From the NCBI GenBank assembly GCA_000504425.1, contig KI632513.1:985491-1049490 (forward strand): 64,000 nt of DNA, in the 5' to 3' direction. The translations under genes and the position numbers were made by a program. Below the pieces are notes generated by a model that saw only the letters and a program-made list of their open reading frames with translations, had not been told where the DNA came from and made no database searches. Positions 36,916-45,815 of the stretch are shown in pieces. The stretch is from Rhodopseudomonas palustris JSC-3b (GTDB lineage: Bacteria > Pseudomonadota > Alphaproteobacteria > Rhizobiales > Xanthobacteraceae). Numbering within the stretch: the stretch's first letter is position 1; each line of letters starts with the position of its first letter.

Positions 36916-37511
36916 CCTTGCAGCGCCGCCGCGCGTTGCGGCGGCGCTTGAGCCGCGCCGCCAAAGGCGTTGAAATAACACAGGAACGCGTAGCTGGGCC
37001 GCGCTGTGAGGCCGTCACGCGCTGCGCGTTTTCTCGGCGCAGACGCTGCTGGCAAAGCCGCTCCGAGGGCCGCCGTGGTACCAGCTGCAAAGAACCGCGA
37101 CCGGGCGTCACAGCAAGCGGAAGGACTTCCGGAGCTTGCCGCGGCGTGAGGCGGACTGGAGCTGAGCCCCGGTCGGCTTTTGCCGACGTGGGGCGGCGAT
37201 GCTGAGCGCGGGCCATTCACCATGCGGACAGCCTGCTGACCAGCCTTGATTGCGGCCGACCACGATCGGCAGCTGCCACCGCGGCAAGCCAAACCGCCGC
37301 CGAGCGTGCACAATTCGGGGCGCCGTCGCGCTGGTGTCCAGTCGTTGAGAGTTCAGGCGATCCGGCCGGTGCAGATCGCCCTTGCGTCCCGCGAAGAAGT
37401 GTCGGGATGCGTCAAAGCTGCGCAAGTCATTGAGTTTATGTATAAAAATGTTGTTGGCGAATCGCGAATCAGTAATTCTGAGCCATCTCAACGGCAAGAG
37501 AGGTTGCTTCA
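36916..37511. other. Intergenic region, no gene seen
   Basis: Several overlapping open frames exist on both strands but none has a ribosome-binding site plus protein-like composition. The last 80 bases are AT-rich (TATAAAAATG at about 37440) and could carry a promoter for the small ORF at 37512. Confidence 0.55.
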
Positions 37512-37682
37512 ATGTCAGAAGTCTACCTTGCGGAAGATCAATACTACCAGCTGGTGCATTCCTTATCGGAACTTCCCGACTGTCCCCACCAGCGGCCGGA
37601 AGCGCGGCGTGACTGGTATCGAAACCTCGCCATTCAGAAACTTGGGCAGCTCGGCATCTGGCCCGATAGCGTTATCGGCTGA
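37512..37682 (+). CDS. Possible 56-residue soluble small protein
   Basis: A 56-residue frame rich in Tyr, Trp, Asp and Gln, without membrane segment or signal peptide. It ends IWPDSVIG. GAGAGG lies about 8 bases before the ATG, and AT-rich promoter-like sequence lies upstream. No family is recognised. It could be a chance frame. Confidence 0.4.
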   Translation: MSEVYLAEDQYYQLVHSLSELPDCPHQRPEARRDWYRNLAIQKLGQLGIWPDSVIG

Positions 37683-37826
37683 CGGAGCCGGCGCGGCTCA
37701 GCCCGTAGCCCCGTGAGGCGCTCCGAGCGGCATGTGGGAACACGGGGCAAGCAGGCGGGCTTGCCTGAGCCGATATTGTCCATGATGACTTCAGGCCACT
37801 CTAGTAAATCTCGGTGATCTTGCGCC

Positions 37827-39611
37827 TCAGCAACCAGGCGCGGGCGCGGGCACGGCGCGGTCGTTGTTATCGTACTGTTCAAACCGATGGTTGATCAGCA
37901 GCACGCGACGTGGACCGATTTGATAGTGTGGCCCGAAGAAGCTGGGCGCGGGATCGATGGGTGACACCTTGATCGCCGCCAAGTCGAGCATTGACGCCGC
38001 AAGATCAACCGTCGAGACACGTTTGCATCTGTTATCGACCATCGCCGCGAGTTTGTCGGGGTGCGAAGCGGAAAATCGATCGGACGTCCAGACGATTAAT
38101 GGGATCTCCACGTCGTACGGCTTGAAATCGCTGTAGCCGTGGCCTTTCACATGAGACGGGTCATCAATCAGACGCTGGCCGTGGTCTGAGAAATAGACCA
38201 TGGCGCCGTCTTGATCGAGTTGCTTCATCCGCGAGATGAATTCGTTGAGAAGCCAATCGGTGTAGCGAATGCTCCTGTCATAGTCGTCGATGGCCTCGGC
38301 GTCTGGCGGCGACAGCTTGGTATTGGTGTGCACTTCATGCGCCGGAGGGTGCAGAGGGAGCGCTCGCCATTCGGCCGGATAGCGCTGACCGTAAATGGTG
38401 TGGCTTCCCAGAGTATGCACGATCACAAGCTTGCGCTCGGCAGGGTCTTGGATGGCGCGATCGAATTCCGCCAGCAGCACGCCATCAAGAACCGAATTCC
38501 AGAATCCGTAGTTGGTGGTGCGAACCGTATCGGCTTCTTGCATCAAAACGCCGATCTGGTTGCCGACGGCACTCCGATGGGTGCCTTGGTTTGATAGCCA
38601 GAAGGTCTTGAATCCCGCAGCCCGAAAGGCGCTAACAAAAGACTTGGCGATTTGTGGCTGTCCCTCGCGCGATTGAGATGCGAAGTAGAACGACTGAGGC
38701 AGGCTGAGGCTGGTCACAGTCGCCGGACTGATCACGTTGCGAAACGTGATCAAGCCGCTTTGCCCGAGCAGGTGAGGCGTGGTGTCTCGCCCATAGCCAT
38801 ACAGACCCCAGTTTCGCCTTCGTGACGACTCGCCAACCACAACGACGTAAATCTGGCGACCGGCACGCGCCGACTCTTCCGCCGTGAAACGGAAATTAGC
38901 GCGCGTAATGCGCAGCGCCTCGAATTCCTGCTGGGCGGCAACGGCCGTCGCGATGCCAGAAATTGTGCTGGTGAGCGGATTGGCACCGAGATAGGCGACG
39001 TAATGTTCAACAACGCGGGTCGGTAAATAGATGTCATCGGGACTGCCGGTGCGCACCAATTCCGCGGTGAACAGGCTGGCAGGCAACAGTGTCACGGCAG
39101 CGGCGCAGAGCAGGCGCGGCGTCGTACGAAGTCGGTCGACGCGGCCTTTCAGCAGAACCAGCCCGATAAACAACGGGACAATCAACAAACCCAAGCCGAT
39201 CACAGCGATATGTTCGACAACGAATTCGCGTGCTTCGTGGGGATCGACATAAAGTATCGCTTCGACGCCGCCCAATGAGATCAGCCCGCCGAATGAGACC
39301 AGCGACACAATCTCGATCAGGTTCAGGACGAGGACGATGAGGCCGAACGCAATCAACAGCACTCGGCTACGGATTAGAAGCCCGGCCGCTACGAACAAGC
39401 CGATTGTGAAGGCCAGCGAAAGATAGTTCAGTAATGTGGGCCGTTGCCATGCGTAGATGCCAGCAGGCACCGCGAGCAACGACGAAATCAGCAACAAGAC
39501 AAATGCGAGCACCAGTGTCGCAACAACAGCGTGCGGCACTGCTCTTAGTGTTATGATCAGGCGCTTCACGACATCGATCGGCAGGCTGAGCGAAAAGGGC
39601 ATGTTGGCCAT
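37827..39611 (-). CDS. EptA-like phosphoethanolamine transferase
   Basis: A 594-residue membrane enzyme. About five transmembrane helices (residues 20-170) are followed by a periplasmic alkaline-phosphatase-fold domain. The metal-binding VVVVGESSRRRNWGLYGYGRDTTP segment corresponds to VGETxR in EptA. Thr298 in ISPATVTSLSLP aligns with the phosphorylated Thr nucleophile, and SDHGQRL and the KGHGYSD segment supply further metal ligands. The family moves phosphoethanolamine from phosphatidylethanolamine to lipid A or glycans; in GPI synthesis PIG-N/O/G7 enzymes with the same fold do this on mannose. Here it lies at the left edge of the glycolipid gene block, so its acceptor could be that lipid. 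Acceptor and donor are inferred. Confidence 0.88.
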   Translation of the reverse strand: MANMPFSLSLPIDVVKRLIITLRAVPHAVVATLVLAFVLLLISSLLAVPAGIYAWQRPTLLNYLSLAFTIGLFVAAGLLIRSRVLLIAFGLIVLVLNLIEIVSLVSFGGLISLGGVEAILYVDPHEAREFVVEHIAVIGLGLLIVPLFIGLVLLKGRVDRLRTTPRLLCAAAVTLLPASLFTAELVRTGSPDDIYLPTRVVEHYVAYLGANPLTSTISGIATAVAAQQEFEALRITRANFRFTAEESARAGRQIYVVVVGESSRRRNWGLYGYGRDTTPHLLGQSGLITFRNVISPATVTSLSLPQSFYFASQSREGQPQIAKSFVSAFRAAGFKTFWLSNQGTHRSAVGNQIGVLMQEADTVRTTNYGFWNSVLDGVLLAEFDRAIQDPAERKLVIVHTLGSHTIYGQRYPAEWRALPLHPPAHEVHTNTKLSPPDAEAIDDYDRSIRYTDWLLNEFISRMKQLDQDGAMVYFSDHGQRLIDDPSHVKGHGYSDFKPYDVEIPLIVWTSDRFSASHPDKLAAMVDNRCKRVSTVDLAASMLDLAAIKVSPIDPAPSFFGPHYQIGPRRVLLINHRFEQYDNNDRAVPAPAPGC

Positions 39612-40082
39612 AAGTGTTCTCGAAGGATGCTCGTGGCCAGCTATAATTCAATCTGATGAAGCGTACAGTCCCGCACAGAAGCTTATTGCAGAATGTTCTT
39701 ACGAGGCCACAATGGACGGGCGCGCACCAAGAGTTGTACTCCGGCCCGACTTCGCCAAATGATCGTTCGCAACAGCTGAGCCGACGTTCGCGCCACACGA
39801 CTTATGGATACTCGAACTCCGATGGCGTAATGGCCTGATAGGCCGCACCCGTCGGACTGGGGCATCGGCATCAATTACAAGCGATCGCGGGTATTGGCGT
39901 AGGTTGGCCATTGTTGGTGATCGATTTCAGCCGCGTCTTCGTTCAATAACAGGGCGGCGCTGCGGCAGAGGCGTGCGATCGTCGATTGTGCCGTCGCTTG
40001 CGCCGCACTAACTCGGCTGATTCTTTGAGGCTTTCGACCGAAGCGGAGTTGCCGGAGCCAGGATTTTTCACTGGGGTCTGAA
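39612..40082. other. Divergent intergenic region, no gene seen
   Basis: Lies between the divergent EptA-like and GT9 genes, so it should contain both promoters, but no motif was assigned. Base composition is less GC-rich than in the core genes. No protein-like frame. Confidence 0.6.
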
Positions 40083-41336
40083 ATGGGGCTGTTGAACAAG
40101 CTGCGAAAGCTGACCGGGAAAAAGCAGCGCGCCGGCGATGGCATCGCGTGCCTGACCGGAAACGTTGCCCTGCCGGCGCGCGTCTATGACGCCCCGATCC
40201 GCCGCATCATCTTGCTAAAGTTGGATCACCTCGGCGACTTCTTTGTCGCCATCAAGGCGATGACCATGGTTCGCCAGGCGTGGCCGAGCGCGGATATCAC
40301 GCTGGTATGCGGCCCATGGAACGCGTCGCTCGCGGCGAAGCTGGCACTCTTCGATCACATTATCCCGTTCAGCTTCTTCAATGAAACGTCCTCGAAGAGC
40401 GCGGTTGCGCCTGCGTATGATTTCGCCGCCATTGCCGAGGTCGTCCAAGGTGAATTCGACCTCGCGATCGATCTGCGCCATGACGACGATACCCGACGTT
40501 TCCTCGATCATATCAACGCCCAGTACCGGGTCGGCTATGTCGCCGCAAAGCTGCAACGGCCGCTCGCGCTCTGTCTTCCCAATATGGAGCCGTCGTGGCG
40601 GCCACCGAAGAAGGGGGCGGCGGTGCACTCCACGCTGAGTGCCGAAGGGCGGCTGACGTTGTTGGCGGCAGCGACAATCGATGTCTTCGGACCGAAGGCG
40701 GCCCATCCCGTCCAGCAACTCGCCACGCCGCAACCCAGTCAACTGACGCTCCCCGAGAACAGCTACGCCGTCATTGCGGTTGGTGCAGGATCGCCCTTGA
40801 GAAAATGGAGGCTGGAGCGTTTTATCGATCTGGCCAAACTACTCGTTGCCGAATTCGGTTTGAAGGTCGTCCTGATCGGTGGGGCCAGCGATCGTGAGGC
40901 GAACGCCGCATTAGCTGCGAATCTTCCGCCGTCGGCGTGCCACGATCTCACTGGCTCACCGATCGCAGACATACCGCCGATCGTGTCGCGCGCCAGGCTG
41001 TTTGTCGGCAACGACACCGGGACGACCCATCTTGCAGCATTCTTGGACGTCCCGACCGTGTGCCTGTACGGCGGCATGTCAGACCCTGATGTCTGGCAGC
41101 CGGTCGGACGAAATGTCGCCTTGGCACGCGCCGAGGTTGCGTGCTCGTTCTGCCGCCTGGCGCACGCATCGGATTGCCCGCACGACAACATCTGCATGAC
41201 CGGCATCAGGTTCGATACCGTTGTCGAAGAGATTCAACGACTTCTTCAGCAGAGTGACCCGGGGAGCGCCAGGGCCGAAGATGGCGAACTCAAGAGCCGT
41301 TCAGCAACACGGCCGGTCGCCGACGCATATTCCTGA
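40083..41336 (+). CDS. GT9-family glycosyltransferase (heptosyltransferase-like)
   Basis: A 417-residue GT-B glycosyltransferase of the GT9 family. The N-terminal half begins with IRRIILLKLDHLGDFFVAIKAM (the family's R-x-D-x-LGD-like segment). The C-terminal half contains the nucleotide-sugar-binding segment VGNDTGTTHLAAFLDVPTVCLYGG (D/E-x-x-x-H-x-A pattern) and a four-Cys patch (CSFCRLAHASDCPHDNIC). GT9 enzymes usually add heptose or related sugars to lipid A cores; the sugar here is unknown. It opens the plus-strand side of the glycolipid block and is followed by a convergent small membrane protein gene. Confidence 0.88.
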   Translation: MGLLNKLRKLTGKKQRAGDGIACLTGNVALPARVYDAPIRRIILLKLDHLGDFFVAIKAMTMVRQAWPSADITLVCGPWNASLAAKLALFDHIIPFSFFNETSSKSAVAPAYDFAAIAEVVQGEFDLAIDLRHDDDTRRFLDHINAQYRVGYVAAKLQRPLALCLPNMEPSWRPPKKGAAVHSTLSAEGRLTLLAAATIDVFGPKAAHPVQQLATPQPSQLTLPENSYAVIAVGAGSPLRKWRLERFIDLAKLLVAEFGLKVVLIGGASDREANAALAANLPPSACHDLTGSPIADIPPIVSRARLFVGNDTGTTHLAAFLDVPTVCLYGGMSDPDVWQPVGRNVALARAEVACSFCRLAHASDCPHDNICMTGIRFDTVVEEIQRLLQQSDPGSARAEDGELKSRSATRPVADAYS

Positions 41337-41346
41337 GCTGACGACT

Positions 41347-41784
41347 TCAACCGGGTGATTTGAAAACCGCCCGTCTGATGATGTTGAACACGGCAAACAC
41401 GCTGAGAAAGAACACCACTGAGACGGCAACGGCCACGAACGGCAGAATGACATGCCAAAGGCCGAAGCTCAGATAAGTCTGATAGGCCGCGTAAGCCAAT
41501 AGCAGTGGCAACGCCACGGCAATGACAGGTATCCGTCCGGGAAATTGCAGGCGCCGGAAATGAGATTTCTGACGCCACAAGGGCTCCACGAACACACCAA
41601 AGGGAATCGTGCAGCAATTCAGCACGACCCAGAAGATCGCGAGGCAGCCGCGGTAGACGATTTGACCTGCGACGGCAGCCCAATAAGCCACCGGATCTCG
41701 CGCGACGGCTTCCGGCACTGAAAAATCAGTATACGCCTGCTGGTGCAATCGGCCGTGCCAGGATCGCGCGCTTGCCAATTCCAA
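41347..41784 (-). CDS. Small membrane protein with uncertain start
   Basis: A 145-residue frame with three likely helices (about 35-58, 86-104 and 112-136) and the amphipathic segment FVEPLWRQKSHFRRLQFPG between them. No ATG exists in the frame; the only starts are TTG at 41784 or internal GTG codons, and the frame is closed by a stop about ten codons upstream. It may be a real small membrane protein or a remnant. No family recognised. Confidence 0.5.
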   Translation of the reverse strand: MELASARSWHGRLHQQAYTDFSVPEAVARDPVAYWAAVAGQIVYRGCLAIFWVVLNCCTIPFGVFVEPLWRQKSHFRRLQFPGRIPVIAVALPLLLAYAAYQTYLSFGLWHVILPFVAVAVSVVFFLSVFAVFNIIRRAVFKSPG

Positions 41785-41987
41785 CTCCCGTCCAGCTTGC
41801 GCCCGCCATCACGACCCGGCACTTCAATCGAAATTCTTACTATCCGACTTCAGATTTGCAATGCTGACGAAGCGGGAAACTGATATTGCGCAAGACCGGT
41901 TCGCCGAAGGCGTAACAGCTCCGCCAGTTGGCAGTGACCAAGCCGCCAGTTGCTTCAGGAATGCAACAATCCGAGGAATAGAACGCC

Positions 41988-42638
41988 TTGTCTATCGCGG
42001 CTGTTATTCGCGCGCCGTTCGTCTGGATCGGACGTACATTCTTCCAGACTCTGGTGGCGTCCGGCGTCACGCCTAATCAGGTAACCGTCGCAGGTTTTTG
42101 CATCGTCCTGGTCATGTGCGGATTGTACCTTTGGACCGAGGACATGTTCGTTCTGGGGGTCGGCCTGTCACTGGCTTATCCGTTCGACGCGCTCGACGGC
42201 GCCATCGCGCGGCGCACAGGCACCACCAGCGCGTTTGGCGGCTACCTTGACGCCGTGATCGATCGTTACCAGGAGGCGGCCGGCTATCTCGTGGTGGGCA
42301 TCGTCACGGGATGGTGGCCCGCCGTGTTCGCGCTAACGCTCGGCTCGATGCTGATCAGCTATAACAAAGCCGCAGCCGCGCTGCAGATACCGGTCGACAA
42401 TCATGGCTGGCCGGATCTGATGGAGCGCGCGCGCCGCACCTGGCTGTTCTGTGCCGCGCTGATTCTCAACAACGCCATCCCCGTTCCGGATTATCTCGGC
42501 GGGCAATTTGCTCACTTGGCGATCTGGTGCATCGCGATCATGGCCCATTTTACGGCCATTCAACGCTTCATGCGGGCGCGGCGCATGCTGATTCATGCCC
42601 AGCAGCAGGCGGCCGGCCAACCGGAGCGCGCTTCGTAA
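41988..42638 (+). CDS. CDP-alcohol phosphatidyltransferase (putative PI-phosphate synthase)
   Basis: A 216-residue integral membrane enzyme of the CDP-alcohol phosphatidyltransferase family. The complete signature DG-x2-AR-x8-G-x3-D-x3-D is present at residues 70-92 (Asp70 to Asp92). The rest is about six helices. Family members transfer a phosphatidyl group from CDP-diacylglycerol to an alcohol: glycerol-3-phosphate, serine, choline, or inositol (phosphate). Because inositol-3-phosphate synthase is encoded 1.3 kb away, inositol-3-phosphate is the best guess, making phosphatidylinositol phosphate. The start is a TTG with GAGGA about 10 bases upstream; no ATG lies nearby in frame. Confidence 0.85.
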   Translation: MSIAAVIRAPFVWIGRTFFQTLVASGVTPNQVTVAGFCIVLVMCGLYLWTEDMFVLGVGLSLAYPFDALDGAIARRTGTTSAFGGYLDAVIDRYQEAAGYLVVGIVTGWWPAVFALTLGSMLISYNKAAAALQIPVDNHGWPDLMERARRTWLFCAALILNNAIPVPDYLGGQFAHLAIWCIAIMAHFTAIQRFMRARRMLIHAQQQAAGQPERAS

Positions 42639-42680
42639 CCGATCATTCGTCCTCGTCGGAGGGACCGCCGATCGAGGCCC

Positions 42681-43493
42681 TCACGGTTTTCGGCCGAGCA
42701 CGAGCGGATCGAGGAACGACAGCGGGCGCGGAAGCGCATTGATCAGCCCGGGATGGATCAACAGGCGCGCGCCGGCTGCCACCATCGCCTCATGATAGGG
42801 GACGTGTTCGCAAATATCCCGCCCGTCCCGCTCGCCCTGATAGTGGGCGTTGAGGGCGAACGGCATACGATAAATGCCGAAGCCGCCAAAGGCCGAGGTC
42901 ACCGGAATAGGACGTCCGAAAGGGTTGAACGGCCGGTTGCGCCAGTGCAAATGGCGGATGCGCGCGAGCCGCCGCGGCCATCCCGGCGCAGTAGCCTCGA
43001 TCCGGTGAACGAAGTCGTCCCGCGAACGGCGCGCGTCTCTCAAAGCCCAGATGTCCGCGTAGTAGAATAACTGATTGGCGAAGAGCGCGTCCCAACCATC
43101 GATCATCATGCACCGCTGGAGGCGCTGCGGGGTGATCAAACGGCTGGCGTCATCCAAATCCATTACGATCAGATAGTCGGCAGTCCGCGCCGCCTCACTG
43201 GTGCGGACCTCGTCGAGCAGACGGTTGCGCGCGATCGCCAGGCGGACGGGTCGGCGGAGGCCTGAGGATTGAAGGCCATCGAGCTCGATCACGCGGCGCC
43301 GGGGATCGCCGTCACGCCAATGAGCGAGGATCTCTTTGGTCTCATCGGTGGAGTCGTTCTCGACGATGAAGAAACGACGCGCATCGAACAAGGTGGCCAG
43401 CGCATCCCAACGCGACAGAGCTGACGACAAGTAGTTGGCGCAGTTTTGGGCAGCACCGACGAAAACCGCGCTTTTCGGTGCCCCCTCTGACAT
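42681..43493 (-). CDS. GT-A-type glycosyltransferase
   Basis: A 270-residue enzyme with a GT-A fold: an early nucleotide-binding strand, then FFIVENDSTDETKEILAHW, and a DLDD metal-binding motif near 115. It resembles the CAP59/CMT1-type alpha-1,3-mannosyltransferases (GT69), judged mainly from the ENDSTDxT segment. Donor and acceptor cannot be told. The gene lies between the CDP-alcohol transferase and the inositol-phosphate synthase on the opposite strand. An alternative GTG start lies three codons upstream. Confidence 0.75.
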   Translation of the reverse strand: MSEGAPKSAVFVGAAQNCANYLSSALSRWDALATLFDARRFFIVENDSTDETKEILAHWRDGDPRRRVIELDGLQSSGLRRPVRLAIARNRLLDEVRTSEAARTADYLIVMDLDDASRLITPQRLQRCMMIDGWDALFANQLFYYADIWALRDARRSRDDFVHRIEATAPGWPRRLARIRHLHWRNRPFNPFGRPIPVTSAFGGFGIYRMPFALNAHYQGERDGRDICEHVPYHEAMVAAGARLLIHPGLINALPRPLSFLDPLVLGRKP

Positions 43494-43961
43494 CAGCCTC
43501 ACTCTCGATCACGGCAAACTGTGATCATATTACCGCGCGACGGCATTAGACCCGCTTACTCAATTGCGTGACGCGAACAACTCAGCAACGATTTCTCGGA
43601 AGATCAAGGGGGCTGGTCGTCAGCACTTTAGCCGGCGTGAGGCAGGCCACGGCGTGCACCTATTGTCGTTCTTGCCTCGGTGCTTGGATCAGTTCACGAA
43701 GCTCGACAACCCGATTGCGACCGCCCCGTTCCGACTCTCCGTTTTTTTGATGCTACGACCATCTCAGATGTTTCATTCTCGGCTGTCTCGCAATATTGGA
43801 CGGAAGAAAGTCGCCGGATTGCAAAAGTGTCTTCGGCCGTTGCGGTAGATGCCACCGCCCAGAACAACTAACCATTGTGCTTGGTGACCATTGGGGTGGA
43901 CGTCGAAACCGTCGCCGACTATGTGCCGCGCCGGGGAGGAATAAGAAGTGAGGATGGACGC
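43494..43961. other. Divergent intergenic region, no gene seen
   Basis: Between the divergent GT-A gene and the inositol-phosphate synthase gene. No protein-like frame with a ribosome-binding site other than the synthase start (GAGG at 43950). It should contain two promoters, not identified. Confidence 0.6.
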
Positions 43962-45050
43962 GTGATAAGAACTGCAATCTTCGGGGTTGGCAATGTTGCT
44001 AGCGCCCTGGTCCAAGGCGTCCAGCATTGCCGGAGGAACGGCACCGAAGCGGTGTCGCTGCTTTTGCCCGACATCGGCGGCTACCGGCCGGAAGATATCG
44101 AGTTTGTCGCGGCATTCGATATCGATCGCCGCAAAGTCGGCGAGCCGCTATCACAAGCGATCTTCGCATGTCCGAACAACACGCTGGCATTTGAGGACGG
44201 CAGTGACTGGTCGGGTGTTACCGTTTCGGCCGGCCGGATCCTCGACGGCGTCTCCGACCCGGTCCGTGGCGCCGCGGAATACGGCTTCCTGCCGATCGAA
44301 ACCGGAGAGGGCACGCGCGAAAGCATCGTCGAGACGCTGCGCGCATCCAGCGCCGAGGTCGCTATCAATTTCATGCCGGTCGGCTCGCAGCAGGCGACTG
44401 AGTTCTACGCAGAATGCGCCATCGAGGCCGGCGTCGCCTTTGTGAATGCCATCCCGGTGTTCATCGCCAGCAATCCGATATGGGCAGCGCGATTTGCCGA
44501 GGCGGGACTCCCGGTCCTTGGCGATGACTTCAAGGGCCAAGTGGGCGCCACCATCGTGCATCGCGCGCTGGTCGATCTGTTCAAGATGCGCAACGCCGAA
44601 GTCGATTGCAGCTATCAGTTGAATGTCGGCGGCAACACCGACTTTCTCAACATGGTGGATGAAGAGCGGCTGGCTTCCAAGCGCCTGTCCAAGACCGAGT
44701 CGGTGCAAAGCGCGGCAAAAAGCCGGTTTGCCGCGCGCAACCTTCAAATCGGGCCTTCCGATTTCGTGCCCTGGTTGAAGGATCGCAAGGTTGCATTCAT
44801 TCGCATGGAGGGGCGGCTGTTCGGCGGCGCTCCGATCAATGTTGAAGTGCGGATGGATGTGGAGGATTCGCCCAACGCTGCGGTGATGGCGGTGGCGGCG
44901 ATCCGGCTTGCCAGGCTCGCTCGCGATCGTGGGCTGAAGGGAGCTCAACCCGATATCTCTGCATTCCTGTTCAAGCACCCACCGGAGCAAATGCGTGATG
45001 ACGAGGGCCATCGCCGCATTCTCGAATTCATCGGCCGTTGTGCTACCTGA
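43962..45050 (+). CDS. ino1: Inositol-3-phosphate synthase
   Basis: A 362-residue NAD-dependent enzyme that converts glucose-6-phosphate to inositol-3-phosphate. It is of the short archaeal/actinobacterial type. The NAD-binding motif GVGNVASALVQG starts at about residue 7, the NFMPVGSQQATEFYAECAIEAG and FVNAIPVFIASNP segments follow, and the catalytic lysine is Lys191 in GDDFKGQVGATIVHRAL. The start is a GTG with GAGG eight bases upstream; a longer TTG start at 43875 is less likely. Such enzymes are uncommon in alphaproteobacteria. The last 53 bases overlap the LptB-like gene in another frame, so the two are co-transcribed. Confidence 0.92.
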   Translation: MIRTAIFGVGNVASALVQGVQHCRRNGTEAVSLLLPDIGGYRPEDIEFVAAFDIDRRKVGEPLSQAIFACPNNTLAFEDGSDWSGVTVSAGRILDGVSDPVRGAAEYGFLPIETGEGTRESIVETLRASSAEVAINFMPVGSQQATEFYAECAIEAGVAFVNAIPVFIASNPIWAARFAEAGLPVLGDDFKGQVGATIVHRALVDLFKMRNAEVDCSYQLNVGGNTDFLNMVDEERLASKRLSKTESVQSAAKSRFAARNLQIGPSDFVPWLKDRKVAFIRMEGRLFGGAPINVEVRMDVEDSPNAAVMAVAAIRLARLARDRGLKGAQPDISAFLFKHPPEQMRDDEGHRRILEFIGRCAT

Positions 45051-45777
45051 GCCTGACGCCTCGATCCGCTTCCAAGGGGCGGATATCTACAAAACGTTCG
45101 GCAGCCGGCGAGTGCTCGGGGGCGTCAGCATCGCGGTCGGTCGTGGCGAAATCGTCGGGTTGCTCGGCGCCATGGGGTCGGGCAAGTCGACGCTGTTCAA
45201 GGTGCTGACCGGCGTCGAGCGTCCGGATCGCGGCCAGGTCACGCTATTCGGGCGCGACGTAACGGGTCTTTGTATCGATGCCCGCGCCAGGCTCGGCATC
45301 GGCTACGTCCCGCAATCGCCGGAGATGTTCGAGCAATTGAGCGTCGAGGCCAATCTCAGGATGGCTATCGACGCTCGTTTCGGTCCCAGCGAAAAGGAAG
45401 CAGATCTCATACGTGTGCTTCTGGAGGGATTTGGACTGAACGCGATGCGAGACCGACGGGTGTCCGTGCTCTCGCGCGGCCAACGCCGGCTGTTGGAAGT
45501 TGCCTATGCCGTCGCGACGTTGCCGAAATTCTTGCTGCTCGACGAACCATTTGCCGGGCTCGATCCGCTGGTGGTGGATCGCATCACCGATCTGATCCGG
45601 GGATTGGCGGATATCGGGATCGGCATCCTGATCACCGACCATAAGGCGCGCCTGATCCTCGATCTGGTTCAGCGCGCCGTGGTGATCGACAACGGGCTGG
45701 TGATTGCCGATGGACCATCTGAGATGATCGCGCGCAGTAGCCGTGTGCGTGAGGTGTTTCTGGGAAATGCCAACTGA
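44998..45777 (+). CDS. LptB-like ABC transporter ATPase
   Basis: A 259-residue ATPase. Walker A is GAMGSGKST, the Q-loop is in PQSPEMFEQLSV, Walker B is LLLDEPFAGLDP, and the H-loop is in ITDHK. Layout and spacing match LptB, the ATPase of the LptB2FG lipopolysaccharide extractor. The ABC signature reads LSRGQ instead of LSGGQ, a change at the second glycine. LptF- and LptG-like proteins are encoded 3-6 kb away on the other strand, so it is likely their partner. The ATG at 44998 lies inside the end of ino1 (53-base overlap), with GGAG about 10 bases upstream; a GTG at 45040 is an alternative start. Confidence 0.88.
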   Translation: MTRAIAAFSNSSAVVLPEPDASIRFQGADIYKTFGSRRVLGGVSIAVGRGEIVGLLGAMGSGKSTLFKVLTGVERPDRGQVTLFGRDVTGLCIDARARLGIGYVPQSPEMFEQLSVEANLRMAIDARFGPSEKEADLIRVLLEGFGLNAMRDRRVSVLSRGQRRLLEVAYAVATLPKFLLLDEPFAGLDPLVVDRITDLIRGLADIGIGILITDHKARLILDLVQRAVVIDNGLVIADGPSEMIARSSRVREVFLGNAN

Positions 45778-45815
45778 GCCGGGAGAGCCCTGACGGGATC
45801 GGCGTTGGCTGCGGA

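Noticed and set aside
43564-43848. A 94-codon frame upstream of ino1
   Set aside because: No ribosome-binding site and basic random composition; it overlaps other frames equally open.
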